From assembly GCA_945872065.1 (NCBI GenBank), contig CAMBYH010000001.1, positions 109,246-173,245 of the forward strand: 64,000 nucleotides of DNA, read 5' to 3'. Numbering within the stretch: the stretch's first letter is position 1; each line of letters starts with the position of its first letter. A program made the position numbers and the translations under genes. The notes beneath the pieces are model-generated. The model was not told where the DNA came from and ran no database searches. It worked only from the letters and a program-made list of their open reading frames with translations. The stretch is from Arsukibacterium tuosuense. Its GTDB lineage: Bacteria > Pseudomonadota > Gammaproteobacteria > Steroidobacterales > GCA-2729495. This document shows positions 10,901 through 17,650 of the stretch, in pieces.

Positions 10901-11423
10901 CCTTGTACTTGGAGATACCCGCTGCTTCCTCGATGTAACTGCGCATCTCCTCGGGCTTGGCGTCGACCAGGCGGGACACCATGCCCTGCTCGATAATGGC
11001 GTAGCTGCGGGGACCAAGGCCCGTGCCCATAAACAGGCCGGTGATGTCTTTGCGCCGGCATCGGGTGTTGTTCAGAAAGTACTGGGAAGTGCCATCCCGG
11101 GACACGGTCCGGCGAATCGAGATCTCAGCGTAACTGGCGTACTGGCCGCCCAGGGTGCCATCAGAGTTATCAAAGAAGAGTTCGATGGCCGCGGAGCCGA
11201 CCGGCTTCCGGGAGCTGGAGCCATTAAAGATGACGTCTTCCATCGAGTCACCGCGCAGATGACGCGCCGAGGTTTCGCCCATGACCCAGCGGATGGCGTC
11301 GATTACATTGGACTTACCGCATCCGTTCGGCCCAACGACACCCACAAGATTGCTTGGAAAATGGACGGTGGTCGGGTCGACGAATGACTTGAATCCCGCA
11401 AGCTTGATCCTGCTAAGTCGCAT
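7935..11423 (-). CDS. smc: Chromosome segregation ATPase Smc
   Basis: A 1162-residue structural-maintenance-of-chromosomes protein that compacts and separates sister chromosomes. It shows the N-terminal Walker A GPNGCGKSNV at residues 31-40, a long coiled coil, a hinge around residues 510-660 and a second coiled coil. The C-terminal head carries the ABC signature LLSGGEKALTAVAL and Walker B CLLDEVDAPLDEANVARF. Length is normal. Presence of Smc rather than MukB is a useful marker: it excludes Enterobacterales and their close relatives. scpA and scpB are not in this window. It heads the smc-zipA-ligA group. Confidence 0.98.
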   Translation of the reverse strand: MRLSRIKLAGFKSFVDPTTVHFPSNLVGVVGPNGCGKSNVIDAIRWVMGETSARHLRGDSMEDVIFNGSSSRKPVGSAAIELFFDNSDGTLGGQYASYAEISIRRTVSRDGTSQYFLNNTRCRRKDITGLFMGTGLGPRSYAIIEQGMVSRLVDAKPEEMRSYIEEAAGISKYKERRRETETRMHNTRENLARLADLRDEVEKQIKHLQRQAQVAEKYRTLKQQERQLEAELLAIRLAELEGGLAAHRAELSARQTAMDAALAGQRQVELDIERDRAEHLIASDAFSATQATYYAVQGEIARLEQTLAHARELRERALRDLAQARTELSTVVAEVERDSQALSAIELGMAGFEPGLAAAREAEAAALAELQAGETALDAWQDEWHRFNLDVKEQQQARQVEQTRLEHLEAHKIRLERQLHSVEGERQSISVVDLEARLIAQDRLQAETQLLLTAEVKALEEAGFTLGSQREAEQRLGGDIEQLRGELEARRGRLDTLRVIQNAALGNEEEILSGWLAKSGLGERKRLVQQLVADTRWTRAVETVLGDFLQAVCVGDPGAHATSLPDATLVLVEDSGAEAVAPPGSLASRVQHAGSVGRLLANVQCVETVDEALGLRASLQDGQSLITPEGIWLGAGWVRINRGQRYVGMMAREREIRDLEAALVGDEAQILVLGQSRLTLRGEIDALERERQQIQLRLTDANRQSLESASIAATLHQDLERARQRLQNLAHDEDVVRSELGELLIVIEEARGRLQGAERSLAELDLQRPDRREQQEALLGRYNAARELADSQRAAVGQILIEFESRRAAHGAAATALERVTQQHGQLDQRIATLEVDTVDSEAPIQDYQAELDGQLARQLEVQAELTRQRDGLTSVEQRVKTSEGQRHELEKRVASEREGLEALRMHVRELEVRGESLNERFAATGLLLSDVSALVPPDANPEQWDQRLTQTRTSIERLGPINLAAIDEFSEQSERKTYLDSQHADLSSALETLSHAIRRIDRESRTRFQETFDNINSGLKRLFPRLFGGGHAYLTLEGEDLLVAGVTVMARPPGKRNSHIHLLSGGEKALTAVALIFSIFELNPAPFCLLDEVDAPLDEANVARFCDIVREMSKTVQFIVITHNKTTMEMTKQLTGVTMNEPGVSRLVAVDIDEAVKLVAS

Positions 11424-11559
11424 AAGATTTAGGTACTCGGAATTGAGAAGGAAAGCTCACGATATTCACTTCCTTAGTGTAGATTAAATCCTAACCGCAC
11501 ACACGTCACGGGCGGGACTGACACCCAACACCTCCAGTGAGCCAAGAGACGGACTATCC

Positions 11560-11964
11560 ATGCCCTCCTCGCCCAGCACCGTTCTGGAAACGTTCCAGAA
11601 TCCCGAACCGACGCGGCCCTTCACGATTCGGATGCGCCTGCCGGAGTTCACCTGCCTGTGCCCCAAGACCGGCCAGCCCGATTTCGCCACACTCCATCTC
11701 GAATACGTTCCTGATAAGTTGTGTATCGAACTGAAGTCGCTGAAAAACTACATCTGGTCGTTCCGGGATCAGGGCGCGTTTCATGAAGCGGTGACCAATC
11801 AGATACTTAATGACCTTGTCATGGCCACCGGACCCCTCTTCATGCGCCTGACGGCAGACTTCAACGTTCGTGGCGGCGTCTACACCGTCGTCGTGGCTGA
11901 ACACCGGAATCCAGCCTGGCGCCCGCCAGAGCCAGTGACTCTGCCCCCGTGCGCAGCGCTTTGA
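11560..11964 (+). CDS. queF: NADPH-dependent preQ0 reductase QueF (short form)
   Basis: A 134-residue reductase that converts preQ0 to preQ1 in the queuosine pathway in the cytosol. The catalytic Cys34 sits in [12 protein letters not shown], followed by the QueF core [18 protein letters not shown] and FHE with the substrate-binding Glu. It is the single-domain YkvM-like type rather than the two-domain enteric type. The start [15 protein letters not shown] at 11560 agrees with the family opening. No other queuosine gene is adjacent. I looked for a preQ1 riboswitch in the 136 bases upstream and saw none. Confidence 0.96.
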   Translation: MPSSPSTVLETFQNPEPTRPFTIRMRLPEFTCLCPKTGQPDFATLHLEYVPDKLCIELKSLKNYIWSFRDQGAFHEAVTNQILNDLVMATGPLFMRLTADFNVRGGVYTVVVAEHRNPAWRPPEPVTLPPCAAL

Positions 11965-11983
11965 GGCCCCGCCAGCGCTAAGC

Positions 11984-12012
11984 CTTCCCGTGCGGATTTC
12001 CCTATGTATAAT
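11984..12012 (+). promoter_or_regulatory. Promoter of the DksA-like gene
   Basis: A perfect TATAAT (12007-12012) directly preceded by TG, with a weak -35 (CTTCCC, 11984-11989) at 17 bases. Transcription would start near 12019, giving a leader of about 25 bases. The sequence after the -10 is CCCGCGC, a G+C-rich discriminator. Confidence 0.6.
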
Positions 12013-12044
12013 CCCGCGCTCAAATTTGGAGCAGGGCCCCCAAG

Positions 12045-12992
12045 ATGCCGTCAGCCAAGAGACCGGTCCGCAAGATCAGCTCAGCCACCAAGGGCCGAGT
12101 GGCGATTCCGGCCAAGGCGCAGGCCGGTCGAAGTGCCTCCGGTAAGGCCGGCCGCAAGTCGGCGCCTGTGAAGGCGGCATCTGCCAAGGCCGCACCGGCC
12201 AGGAAGGCCAAGGCCAAACCAGCAGCCAGCAAACCGGCCAAGAAGCCAGCAATCAAGCCAGCGAGCAAGCCAGCCAGCAAGCCAGCCAGCAAGCCAGCCA
12301 GCAAGCCAGGGACGGACTCTCGATTGAAGATCACGAAGGGCGGCAAGGCAGCCACCGTAAAGCTGGCCGTTGCTGGGCCCGCCAAGGCGAGTGCGGCGAA
12401 GGTCGACCCTGGAAAAACGACCCCTGCAAAGACTCAGTCCCCGCCGCTCAGGGAAATGGTGGTGCGCAGCACCCCTGGGCTGATTAAATCGACGGGCAGG
12501 AAGCCTTCCCGGCTCTCGCAGGATGGCACCCGGCGAGGCCCTGAGCGCTATGATCCGGACGCCCTGATTCACGGCATCAAGCCCTACCGGGCACAGTCTG
12601 GCGAGACTTACATGAACCCCACACAGCTGGAGCACTTCAGGCAGATTCTCCTGGCCTGGAGGCGGGAACTCATGGAAGAGGTGGATCGCACCGTCCACCA
12701 CATGCAGGACGAGGCCAGCAACTTTCCTGACCCGAATGACCGTGCCACCCAGGAGTCGGAGTTCGGCCTGGAGCTGCGCACCCGGGATCGGGAGCGAAAG
12801 CTGCTCAAGAAGATCGACGGCGCGCTGGAGCGCATCGGTGACCGTGCCTACGGCTATTGCGAGGAGACCGGCGAAGAGATCGGCCTGAAGCGCCTGGAAG
12901 CCCGCCCGGTGGCTACGTTGTGCCTGGAAGCCCAGGAACGGCGGGAGCTGGCCGAGAAGCAGTACGGTGAACGCGAAGACCAGTACCGCTGA
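12045..12992 (+). CDS. DksA-like transcription factor with long Lys/Ala/Pro N-terminal tail
   Basis: A 315-residue protein whose C-terminal 140 residues are a DksA/TraR-type module that enters the RNA polymerase secondary channel. Recognisable are the coiled-coil arms with NFPDPNDRATQESE at the tip, including the DxxDRA-type acidic tip Asp residues, and the zinc-finger region YCEETGEEIGLKRLEARPVATLCLEAQERR. Only one Cys of each CxxC pair remains (C-x2-T and C-x2-A), the arrangement reported for Pseudomonas DksA2. The first 170 residues are basic and low in complexity (KPAS, KAAP, KAKAKPA), resembling histone-H1-like or AlgP tails. It is not a shadow frame: the tail is in frame with the domain and has its own promoter. 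Whether the tail binds DNA is inference. Confidence 0.88.
   Translation: MPSAKRPVRKISSATKGRVAIPAKAQAGRSASGKAGRKSAPVKAASAKAAPARKAKAKPAASKPAKKPAIKPASKPASKPASKPASKPGTDSRLKITKGGKAATVKLAVAGPAKASAAKVDPGKTTPAKTQSPPLREMVVRSTPGLIKSTGRKPSRLSQDGTRRGPERYDPDALIHGIKPYRAQSGETYMNPTQLEHFRQILLAWRRELMEEVDRTVHHMQDEASNFPDPNDRATQESEFGLELRTRDRERKLLKKIDGALERIGDRAYGYCEETGEEIGLKRLEARPVATLCLEAQERRELAEKQYGEREDQYR
12255..12302 (+). repeat. 12-base tandem repeat (AAGCCAGCCAGC) encoding KPAS
   Basis: Four head-to-tail copies at 12255, 12267, 12279 and 12291, the first with one substitution, followed by a partial fifth. Each copy encodes Lys-Pro-Ala-Ser. Such perfect short repeats can change copy number by slippage without shifting the frame. 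Confidence 0.92.
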
Positions 12993-13240
12993 CCCCCGCC
13001 TTTTCTTTAGCCCTTAATTTACCCGGCTGCCACCACCCTACTTTCAATGTAGGTCATAAAACATTTGGAACCCCATGTTTTTCATGGGCTTTCTATCCAT
13101 TTGCAATTTTCCTCTTCCAAGGTTGCATCGCGAACCAATTTGCGAGCGAAGGTGTCTATACGACTGAGTTGGGGGCAATCGTATGCCGGACAGCTTAAGT
13201 CGTCTGGAACAGAGGCTTGGAACCACAGGAAGGACCCGCC
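12993..13240. other. A+T-rich intergenic region between the DksA-like gene and phaR
   Basis: These 248 bases are strikingly richer in A+T than their neighbours. A small hairpin (CCCATG, loop of five T, CATGGG) near 13072-13090 followed by CTTTCT could be a weak terminator for the upstream gene. No RNA gene is recognised. The phaR promoter probably lies in the right half; TATACG at 13155-13161 is a possible -10 with no clear -35. Confidence 0.35.
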
Positions 13241-13621
13241 ATGAGCGAGCTAAGACTGATTAGAAAGTACGTTAACCGGCGACTCTACGACACCACCCAG
13301 AGCCGGTATGTAAACCTGCAGGACGTGGGCGATCTGATTACCAAAGGCGCGCAGGTGAAAGTCGTCGAACAGGCCACGGGGCTGGACATCACCACCCCAG
13401 TCCTTCTGCAGATCATTGCAGAAGGCCAGCGAGGCGGTGCCCCGCTGCTCTCGGCTGATTTTCTGGCCGGTATGATCCGGCTGGGGACCAACGACCGGGA
13501 CCCCGAACTCGCAGGTCGCCTGGATCGGGCCCTGAAAAGCGCTTTGACCGCACCCGGCCGTCCGATCGGAGTCCCCGGTATGACGGCAAACGGAGCTGCG
13601 GCCGCGTCGGCCGCTGGCTAA
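13241..13621 (+). CDS. phaR: PHA synthesis regulator PhaR
   Basis: A 126-residue regulator of polyhydroxyalkanoate metabolism; family members bind DNA and PHA granules and repress phasin genes. The N-terminal DNA-binding domain is clear (RLIRKYVNRRLYDTTQSRYV at residues 5-24), followed by the PHB accumulation domain (DITTPVLLQIIAEGQRGGAPLLSADFL in two adjacent pieces). The C-terminal tail is short and Ala-rich. The ATG at 13241 has an AGGAAGGA ribosome-binding site just upstream, so I prefer it to an in-frame ATG at 13217. No phaC, phaA, phaB or phasin gene lies in this window, so it is an orphan regulator here. Confidence 0.92.
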   Translation: MSELRLIRKYVNRRLYDTTQSRYVNLQDVGDLITKGAQVKVVEQATGLDITTPVLLQIIAEGQRGGAPLLSADFLAGMIRLGTNDRDPELAGRLDRALKSALTAPGRPIGVPGMTANGAAAASAAG

Positions 13622-13655
13622 AAAAAACGGCGTGTCCCCGTTTGGGGACACGCCG
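13620..13655 (-). terminator. Intrinsic terminator of the pnp operon
   Basis: A 12-base-pair stem (13628-13639 with 13644-13655, CGGCGTGTCCCC and its complement), 4-base loop, followed on the minus strand by eight T. It ends transcription coming from pnp. On the plus strand the hairpin is not followed by a T run, so it would serve phaR poorly. Confidence 0.95.
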
Positions 13656-13686
13656 CCTCTATCGGCGTCCGGCGGTTAGAGTGGCT

Positions 13687-15774
13687 TCAGGCTGCGTCGA
13701 GCCCGCGCATGCTCAGGCGCACCCTGCCCTGACGATCAACCTCAAGCACCTTGACGCGCACGATGTCGCCTTCCTTGAGCTTGTCACCGACCCGCTCCAC
13801 GCGCTCGTCGGAGATCTGCGAGATGTGCACAAGCCCATCCCGGCCCGGCAGGATGGTGACGAAGGCGCCAAAGTCCATCAGGCGCGCCACGCGACCCTCG
13901 TAGACGCTGCCAACTTCCACATCTGCAGTGATCAGCAGGATCCGGTTCTTGGCTTCCAGGCCTGCTGCTGCCTGCACGGACGCAATCTTCACCGTACCGT
14001 CATTGTCGATATTGATCGTCGCGCCAGTCTCCTCGGTGATGGCGCGAATCACGGAGCCACCCTTACCGATGACATCCCGGATCTTTTCCGGATCAATCAT
14101 CATCGTGATGATCGTGGGGGCCCATTCAGACATGTCCTGACGGTGCGTGGCCAGGACACGGTTCATTTCCTCAAGGATATGAAGACGGGCGTCCTTGGCC
14201 TGGGAAAGCGCCTTCTCCATGATGTCCCGGGTGATCCCGTCGATCTTGATATCCATCTGCAGGGCGGTAATGCCGTTGGCGCTGCCGGCAACCTTGAAGT
14301 CCATGTCGCCAAGATGATCCTCGTCACCCAGGATGTCGGTCAAAACCTGATAGCGGTCCCCGTCCTTGACAAGGCCCATGGCCACACCAGCGACAGGCGC
14401 CAGCAGAGGCACACCGGCGTCCATCAGGGCAAGACTGGTGCCGCAAACACTGGCCATGGAACTTGACCCGTTCGACTCGGTGATCTCGGAGACCACCCGG
14501 AGAACGTAGGGGAAGGTCTGCATATCGGGGAGAACAGCCTCGATACCCCGCCGTGCCAGACGACCGTGACCAATCTCCCGGCGCTTGGGAGAGCCGACAA
14601 AACCCGTCTCGTTCACGCTGTAGGGGGGGAAGTTGTAGTGAAGCATGAACCGGTCGCGATACTCCCCGGTCAAAGCGTCAATAATCTGGGAGTCACGATC
14701 AGTGCCGAGCGTGGCAACCACCAGCGCCTGGGTCTCGCCACGGGTGAAGAGCGCGGAACCATGGGTTCTGGGCAGGACGCCGGTGCGAATGGTTATCGGC
14801 CGTACCGTGCGGGTGTCCCGGCCATCAATGCGCGGCTCACCATCCAGCACCTGGCCCCGAACGATCTTTTTCTCAAGGCGGTTGAGGGCATCACCCACCG
14901 GACCGCTGGCAGGGGCGCCCGGGGCGCCGGTGGCCACTGCGGCAGAAGCCTCCTGCTTGAGCTGGGCAATCGCAGCGTAACGCTCACCCTTGTCACGGAT
15001 CCGGTAAGCGGTGGCGAAACGGTCGCCAACTGCCTTGCTGACCGCTATAGCAATAGCCGGATCAGCAACCGGCGCCGACCATTTCCAGGCCGGCCGGCCA
15101 GCTTCCTTCACGAGTGCCCGGATGTTTTCGATCGCAATCTGCATCTGCTCGTGGCCAAAAATGACGGCATCAAGCATCACCTTTTCAGACAACTGGTGGG
15201 CAGCCGATTCGACCATGAGAACAGCGTTGGCCGTCCCCGCCACCACGAGATCCAGCTTGGACTGCTTGAGCTCGGTAGCCGTGGGGTTGAGGATGTACTT
15301 ACCGTCAATGTAGCCAACACGGGCGCCGCCGATCGGGCCTGCAAACGGAGCGCCTGTGAGCCCGAGGGCGGCAGATGCACCGAGCATTGCCAGAATGTCG
15401 GAATCAACTTCGGGGTTCATGGAGATCACGGTGGCAATCACCTGCACCTCATTCATGAAGCCTTTAGGAAACAGGGGGCGGATCGGCCGGTCGATGAGCC
15501 GGGAAATGAGGGTCTCCTTCTCCGAGGGCCGGCCCTCGCGACGGAAGAAGCCACCGGGAATACGACCCACAGCGTAGGTCTTTTCCTGGTAGTTCACGGT
15601 CAGCGGAAAGAAGTCCCGCGGCTGGCTGCCGTCGGTGTTCGCCACAGCGGTAACCAGAACGACGGTTTCCGCCATGCTGACGATGACGGCACCACCCGCC
15701 TGCCGGGCAATTTCGCCCGTTTCGATGGTGACCTGATGCTGTCCGTAGGGAAAAGACTTTTTGAATGACGCCAC
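13687..15774 (-). CDS. pnp: Polynucleotide phosphorylase
   Basis: A 695-residue 3'-5' exoribonuclease that degrades RNA by phosphorolysis as a trimer and is part of the degradosome. Two RNase PH domains are visible; the second holds the catalytic [20 protein letters not shown] stretch and the acidic pair in [14 protein letters not shown]. They are followed by a KH domain ([20 protein letters not shown]) and a C-terminal S1 domain ([20 protein letters not shown]). It lies downstream of rpsO, the standard order. The leader between the two genes holds a hairpin of the RNase III type. Confidence 0.98.
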   Translation of the reverse strand: MASFKKSFPYGQHQVTIETGEIARQAGGAVIVSMAETVVLVTAVANTDGSQPRDFFPLTVNYQEKTYAVGRIPGGFFRREGRPSEKETLISRLIDRPIRPLFPKGFMNEVQVIATVISMNPEVDSDILAMLGASAALGLTGAPFAGPIGGARVGYIDGKYILNPTATELKQSKLDLVVAGTANAVLMVESAAHQLSEKVMLDAVIFGHEQMQIAIENIRALVKEAGRPAWKWSAPVADPAIAIAVSKAVGDRFATAYRIRDKGERYAAIAQLKQEASAAVATGAPGAPASGPVGDALNRLEKKIVRGQVLDGEPRIDGRDTRTVRPITIRTGVLPRTHGSALFTRGETQALVVATLGTDRDSQIIDALTGEYRDRFMLHYNFPPYSVNETGFVGSPKRREIGHGRLARRGIEAVLPDMQTFPYVLRVVSEITESNGSSSMASVCGTSLALMDAGVPLLAPVAGVAMGLVKDGDRYQVLTDILGDEDHLGDMDFKVAGSANGITALQMDIKIDGITRDIMEKALSQAKDARLHILEEMNRVLATHRQDMSEWAPTIITMMIDPEKIRDVIGKGGSVIRAITEETGATINIDNDGTVKIASVQAAAGLEAKNRILLITADVEVGSVYEGRVARLMDFGAFVTILPGRDGLVHISQISDERVERVGDKLKEGDIVRVKVLEVDRQGRVRLSMRGLDAA

Positions 15775-15817
15775 GTTGGTTTCCTAATCAGTATCTAGTT
15801 CATTGGAGAGGAGAAGT

Positions 15818-15842
15818 GGCAGATAGCCATCAGGCATCTGCC
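15818..15842 (-). promoter_or_regulatory. Hairpin in the pnp leader, candidate RNase III site
   Basis: On the minus strand GGCAGAT, GCC, TGAT loop, GGC, T bulge and ATCTGCC form a 10-base-pair hairpin about 45 bases before the pnp start. There is no U tract, so it is not a terminator. E. coli pnp is autoregulated through RNase III cleavage of a leader hairpin; function here is inferred from position. A second 6-bp hairpin lies at 15871-15890. Confidence 0.5.
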
Positions 15843-15917
15843 CCGCCCAAAACCCTGGACGAAACGGCAGCCGGACTCTTGTCGGTCCGGCGGGGTCGTA
15901 CAGGGCAGAAGCCGCGA

Positions 15918-16187
15918 CTAGCGGCGCAGGCCGAGCTTGTCGATCAAGCCCTGATAGCGTCCGCCATCCTTCGCCCGCAGGTAATCCAGAAGCTTGCGCC
16001 GCTGGTTGACGAGACGAAGCAATCCCTGACGGGAGTGATGGTCTTTCTTGTGACGGGCAAAATGTTCGGTCAGTTCACTGATACGGGCCGACATCAGGGC
16101 GACCTGTACTTCCGGTGATCCTGTGTCAGTCGGACCGCGGCTGTGCTCAGCGACGATCTTGCTCTTCTCTTCAGCCGTGTGAGGCAT
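15918..16187 (-). CDS. rpsO: 30S ribosomal protein S15
   Basis: The 89-residue ribosomal protein S15, which binds 16S rRNA and forms an intersubunit bridge. The sequence is canonical: [40 protein letters not shown] and the C-terminal [12 protein letters not shown]. It follows truB and precedes pnp. A TAGAAT box at 16241-16246 suggests a promoter of its own. Confidence 0.98.
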   Translation of the reverse strand: MPHTAEEKSKIVAEHSRGPTDTGSPEVQVALMSARISELTEHFARHKKDHHSRQGLLRLVNQRRKLLDYLRAKDGGRYQGLIDKLGLRR

Positions 16188-16240
16188 TGAAGCTCTCTCC
16201 TGTTGCCAATGTCATTAATTTGTCTATGAAAACGGGCGGT

Positions 16241-16246
16241 ATTCTA
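16241..16246 (-). promoter_or_regulatory. Possible -10 box of rpsO
   Basis: Minus strand reads GGTTAGAATACCGCCCG: a TAGAAT hexamer followed by a G+C-rich discriminator, about 55 bases before rpsO. No good -35 is seen. The same core (TTAGAATACNGCCC) occurs upstream of carA at 48856-48861. Confidence 0.4.
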
Positions 16247-16277
16247 ACCATGTGTTGCCCGGAGTTACAGCCCGTCA

Positions 16278-17237
16278 TCACGCGTCAGCCAGAATCGGCG
16301 GTGAAACGTGCGCGACGAGCCGACGGGGCGCTATCAGTCCATCGGGCTGGACCTCCCCCACGCCCAGGAATCGGTAGCCCGGCCCATGGAGCCGGACCAG
16401 ACCAGTAACGAGACCCGGGGGAGCCAGGACCCGGCCGCCCCTGCTCACAAGGAGGGCCATGGGCCCATCGAGTTCCACGGCAGGACAGCGGGGCAAGGCC
16501 GCCTCCAGAGGGCGCAGGAGCGCATCCAGGGCTTCCAGAGACGGACTGAGCGCGTCCCCTGCCGCCGCCTCGAGCGCTTGCATGGGGAGCATTGGCTGCC
16601 CGCTGAAGGGTTCCACGGCGAGCCGGCGGAGCGCAATGACATGGGCGACGGTGCCCAGTTGAGCGGCCAGATCCTCGACAAGCGTCCGAATGTAGGTGCC
16701 CTTGCTGCAGCGGACCTGAAACACCGGCCTCAGCGGGTCATAGGCTTCGACAGTGAACTCATGGATGTGCACCGGTCTGGGCTCACGGGGTACCTCCAGG
16801 CCCGCTCTGGCCAGGGCATAGAGCCGCTGCCCCTGCTGCTTGAGGGCCGAGTACATGGGGGGAATCTGCTGGATTGGCCCTCGGAGCATGGCCATGGCCT
16901 TCACCAGCTCCGCTGGCAGGACCGGGGCCCGGGAATGGGTCTCGACAGGAGCGCCTTCCGCATCCCCGGTATCAGTCCGGACCCCAAAGAGGGCCTGCAC
17001 GCGGTAGACCTTGTCGGCGTCCAGGAGGTAGCTGGAAAACTTCGTGGCTTCGCCGAAGCAGATGGGCAGCATGCCGCTGGCCAGCGGATCAAGGCTGCCC
17101 GTGTGACCGGCCTTGCGGGCCTGAAAGAGCCACTTGACCCTCTGCAGGGCCCCGTTGGAGGTAATGCCGGTCGGCTTGTCCAGGAGCAGCAGGCCATCCA
17201 GCGCGCGCCGGGGACGACGGGCAGACGGGTCGCTCAC
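16278..17237 (-). CDS. truB: tRNA pseudouridine(55) synthase TruB
   Basis: A 319-residue enzyme that converts U55 of the tRNA T loop to pseudouridine and also acts as a tRNA chaperone. The catalytic Asp50 lies in GHTGSLDPLASGMLP. Other family blocks are LLLDKPTGITSN, YRVQALFGVRTDTGDAEG, the RCSKGTYIRTLVEDL region and a C-terminal PUA-like domain. The start overlaps the rbfA stop by four bases (ATGA type), placing it firmly in the nusA operon. Confidence 0.97.
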   Translation of the reverse strand: MSDPSARRPRRALDGLLLLDKPTGITSNGALQRVKWLFQARKAGHTGSLDPLASGMLPICFGEATKFSSYLLDADKVYRVQALFGVRTDTGDAEGAPVETHSRAPVLPAELVKAMAMLRGPIQQIPPMYSALKQQGQRLYALARAGLEVPREPRPVHIHEFTVEAYDPLRPVFQVRCSKGTYIRTLVEDLAAQLGTVAHVIALRRLAVEPFSGQPMLPMQALEAAAGDALSPSLEALDALLRPLEAALPRCPAVELDGPMALLVSRGGRVLAPPGLVTGLVRLHGPGYRFLGVGEVQPDGLIAPRRLVAHVSPPILADA

Positions 17238-17647
17238 GGACTCCCGTCGGGCCCCGGGGTCGGAGTGCCGGTCGCGGCTGCATCGCCGGCCACAGCCGTG
17301 TCGATGAGCCGCTCGAGGTCACGCGCACGCTGGGCGGCCTCGTCATAGCGAAACCGCAATTCGGGAACCGTGCGGGTGGCCAGCTCCCGGGCCAGCTGAC
17401 TCCTGAGAAAACCGGCCGCCCGGTCCAGTCCTGCCTGAACGTCGGCCAGAACCTCCGGTGCAGGACTCACAGTGGTACCCAGCAGGGTGTACTGGATCCA
17501 GGCGACACCCAGATCACGGGACGCACGGACCTCCGTGATTACGACGCCGGCAACCCGAGGGTCGCGCAGCTCGGCGCGCATGACGTCGGACAGGAGCCTT
17601 TGTATCTGCTCTTCAACGCGACGACTGCGGGCGAACTCACGGGCCAT
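17234..17647 (-). CDS. rbfA: 30S ribosome-binding factor RbfA
   Basis: A 137-residue KH-fold factor that binds immature 30S subunits and assists 16S 5'-end maturation. Recognised by REFARSRRVEEQIQRLLSDV, the ELRDPRVAGVVITEVRASRD core and VPELRFRYDEA. Its length is usual. It starts 3 bases after the infB stop and overlaps truB by four bases. Confidence 0.96.
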   Translation of the reverse strand: MAREFARSRRVEEQIQRLLSDVMRAELRDPRVAGVVITEVRASRDLGVAWIQYTLLGTTVSPAPEVLADVQAGLDRAAGFLRSQLARELATRTVPELRFRYDEAAQRARDLERLIDTAVAGDAAATGTPTPGPDGSP

Positions 17648-17650
17648 GCA

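Noticed and set aside
11424..11559. preQ1 riboswitch before queF
   Set aside because: No A-rich-tailed hairpin or pseudoknot pattern of the preQ1 classes was seen; queF lies in a plain intergenic region shared with smc.
13642..15768. Long plus-strand ORFs of 274 and 400 codons
   Set aside because: Antisense to pnp and its terminator; no domain, no ribosome-binding site.
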